Made by a program: the position numbers and the translations under genes
The notes under the pieces: generated by a model
Database searches by the model: none
The model's input: the letters and a program-made list of their open reading frames with translations, nothing else
What the model was told of the DNA's origin: nothing
Part shown: in pieces, positions 62,795-64,000 of the stretch
How the letters are laid out: every line of letters begins with the position of its first letter
How positions within the stretch are numbered: position 1 is the stretch's first letter
Source of the DNA: CAWFGS01 sp963815535
Lineage (GTDB): Bacteria; Pseudomonadota; Alphaproteobacteria; Sphingomonadales; Sphingomonadaceae
NCBI GenBank assembly: GCA_963815535.1
Contig: CAWFGS010000001.1
Span: forward strand, 620,001-684,000
DNA length: 64,000 nt
Reading direction: 5' to 3'

Positions 62795-63766
62795 TCAATC
62801 GATCGTAACGTCGAAGGTGACGGTGTAGGATGTGCCGCCATTCGCGGTCGGTACGGTCACAGTGACGCCGGAAGGCGAACCGGCGCCGGCGTCGCTGTCG
62901 TCCGCATCGGTCAAGGCGACCGTGTCCAGCGTCAGCGATCCGGGGCGGTATTGCGTATTGGTGGGAATGGTGTCGCTGACGTTCAGGTTCGAAACGCTGG
63001 ACGAACCGGACACCGTGGCGACGATCTGGTACGTGATGACGGCGCCGGGAATGGCCTCCGACGTGTTATAGACATTCGATACCGTGGCCGATTTGACGAG
63101 CGAGACGGTCGCGCGCGATGCGATCAACGGGCCGACCGCATCGTCGATAGCGGTCGTCGCGCCGACGACCGCGTCGCCGCCGCCTTCACCCGCGCCCGCA
63201 ATGACCGTGCCCGGCGTACCGGAACCGGTCACGGCCCGCGCAGTCAGATTGACGGCACTGGTCTGCCCGTCCGTTGCAGTGTTGGGCGCCGTTACCAGCA
63301 CGAAGACGGTGTAGGGTGCATCGGGCTGAAGGATCGCCGTGCGTTCCGGCCCCGTCAGAATGGTATCGACGTTGGGATCGTATACGCCGTCGCCGTCGGT
63401 ATCGATCGCGATGGCATTCACCGTGACGTCGAAATCGTTGCCGGGCACGGATGGGTCGGCGGTCAGGAAGAAATCTTCCGGTCCGTTGCCCGTATTCGTG
63501 ACCGTATATGTCAGCACGGCGTCGCTGGTGATCGGGATGGCATTACCATCCTGCGATGCGGTGGCGACGTCCAGCAGTTCGTCCACCAGCACTTCGACCG
63601 TGTTGGAATCGACCGAAGCGGGCGCGCCGCCAACGTCGAAGCTGGCCGTTGCGGTGTTCTCGATCCTGGTCCCGGCAGGAACGCCGGCGGCGTATACGGG
63701 AGATGAAAGCAGGGCGGCGATCACAACCGAGCTGCCAGTGGCGATAAGGGTTTTTGCGTAATTCAT
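62795..63766 (-). CDS. Secreted DUF11 protein A, first gene of the surface operon
   Basis: This 323-residue protein has a signal peptide (TLIATGSSVVIAALLSSPVYA), then ENTATASFDVGGAPASVDSN (the shared N-terminal motif) and a DUF11-like domain with VLTYTVTNTGNGPEDFFL. An Asp-rich loop (DTDGDGVYDPNVD) that could bind calcium follows. The C-terminal module is EAIPGAVITYQIVATVSG and the end is VTFDVTID. The ATG at 63766 follows GGTGATGGGGT. All frames are intact here. It leads the operon A-B-C-D-E. Confidence 0.8.
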   Translation of the reverse strand: MNYAKTLIATGSSVVIAALLSSPVYAAGVPAGTRIENTATASFDVGGAPASVDSNTVEVLVDELLDVATASQDGNAIPITSDAVLTYTVTNTGNGPEDFFLTADPSVPGNDFDVTVNAIAIDTDGDGVYDPNVDTILTGPERTAILQPDAPYTVFVLVTAPNTATDGQTSAVNLTARAVTGSGTPGTVIAGAGEGGGDAVVGATTAIDDAVGPLIASRATVSLVKSATVSNVYNTSEAIPGAVITYQIVATVSGSSSVSNLNVSDTIPTNTQYRPGSLTLDTVALTDADDSDAGAGSPSGVTVTVPTANGGTSYTVTFDVTID

Positions 63767-63776
63767 ACCCCATCAC

Positions 63777-64000
63777 CTAGGGGGTATTGGTTACCAACCT
63801 GTTAGTTCCGGCGGGCTAATTTACAGTCTGATGGCGACCTGTCTGCCGGATGAACGGCGCAATTGCTGTGGTTTAAGCCGGTCCGACGAAGACCGCGCCG
63901 CGTTAACACATTCGGTTGCAGCAAATGCAACGTGAGGAAAATGGGGCAGGGACATTACGTACCGGACCCCGTCGCATCGCCAGCCAAACGATCAGTCCTT
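63777..64000. other. Upstream region of the DUF11 operon, no gene recognised
   Basis: The 224 bases hold no convincing coding frame. Two short inverted repeats are visible: TTGGT-T-ACCAA (63787-63797) and GTTGCA-GCAAA-TGCAAC (63915-63931). No clear sigma70 promoter was found, so the operon may use another sigma factor or start outside the window. Confidence 0.4.

Noticed and set aside
53597..63766. DUF11 operon as a two-partner (type Vb) secretion system
   Set aside because: No POTRA domains or TPS-type N-terminal domain could be found.
1..64000. CRISPR arrays, insertion sequences, prophage
   Set aside because: No spaced direct repeats, transposase or phage genes were seen on either strand.

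Overview
The window is a GC-rich chromosomal segment of an alphaproteobacterium, most likely a member of the Sphingomonadales (Erythrobacter/Sphingomonas type). The evidence is the gene set and order: dusB-ntrB-ntrC-ntrY-ntrX-hfq-hflX, a fused ispDF, a PDH E1 beta with an N-terminal lipoyl domain, trmFO, and an Hfq made of two Sm domains in one chain. There is no phage, insertion sequence, CRISPR array or rRNA operon. Two tRNA genes are present, tRNA-Arg(CCT) and tRNA-Ser(TGA).

Layout. 1-2.7 kb: 5' part of trpE behind a ppiD-like periplasmic folding factor (minus). 2.9-7.2 kb: tpiA, secG, pyrG, a monothiol-type-length glutaredoxin with CGYC, and a nitrilase-family amidase (plus). 7.25-9.9 kb: tRNA-Arg, a YeeE/YedE thiosulfate-type transporter and a flavoprotein disulfide reductase with a C-terminal Cys pair. 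9.9-16.3 kb: glutaminase, haloalkane dehalogenase, MscS channel, VOC protein, HPPD, acyl-CoA dehydrogenase and FtsB. From the dehalogenase to the first codons of pdhA nearly every gene is broken by single-base frameshifts. 16.3-18.8 kb: pdhA-pdhB. 18.8-22.1 kb: a TadE/TadE/TadG-like trio (minus). 22.2-29.8 kb: a squalene/phytoene-synthase-like protein, an EF-hand protein, trmFO, a YhhN protein, gyrA and a TPR protein.

29.9-31.9 kb: an SbtA-type bicarbonate transporter, a PII-like protein and a beta-carbonic anhydrase form one tight unit. 32-35 kb: lipA, a COQ10-like protein, pncC and ispDF. 35.1-44.4 kb: dusB, the NtrBC and NtrYX two-component systems, tandem-domain hfq and hflX. 44.4-53.3 kb: mazG, then a long minus-strand chain (mltB, rlpA, dac, tmk, holB, metG, tatD, an MBL hydrolase and a 55-residue membrane protein) in which most neighbours overlap by a few bases.

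53.6-63.8 kb, behind tRNA-Ser, is the most unusual part: a five-gene minus-strand operon of secreted DUF11/Ig-like surface proteins. It includes a roughly 1,775-residue protein with DUF11 and carboxypeptidase-regulatory-like domains ending in an outer-membrane beta-barrel. The smaller proteins share a repeated N-terminal motif and a common C-terminal DUF11 module. I read this as an uncharacterised surface-display or adhesion system.

Sequence quality matters here. At least eleven otherwise convincing genes carry frameshifts, including normally important ones (secG, ftsB, ntrC, pdhA). Unpolished single-base indels explain this better than gene decay, so broken genes are described by their full span.
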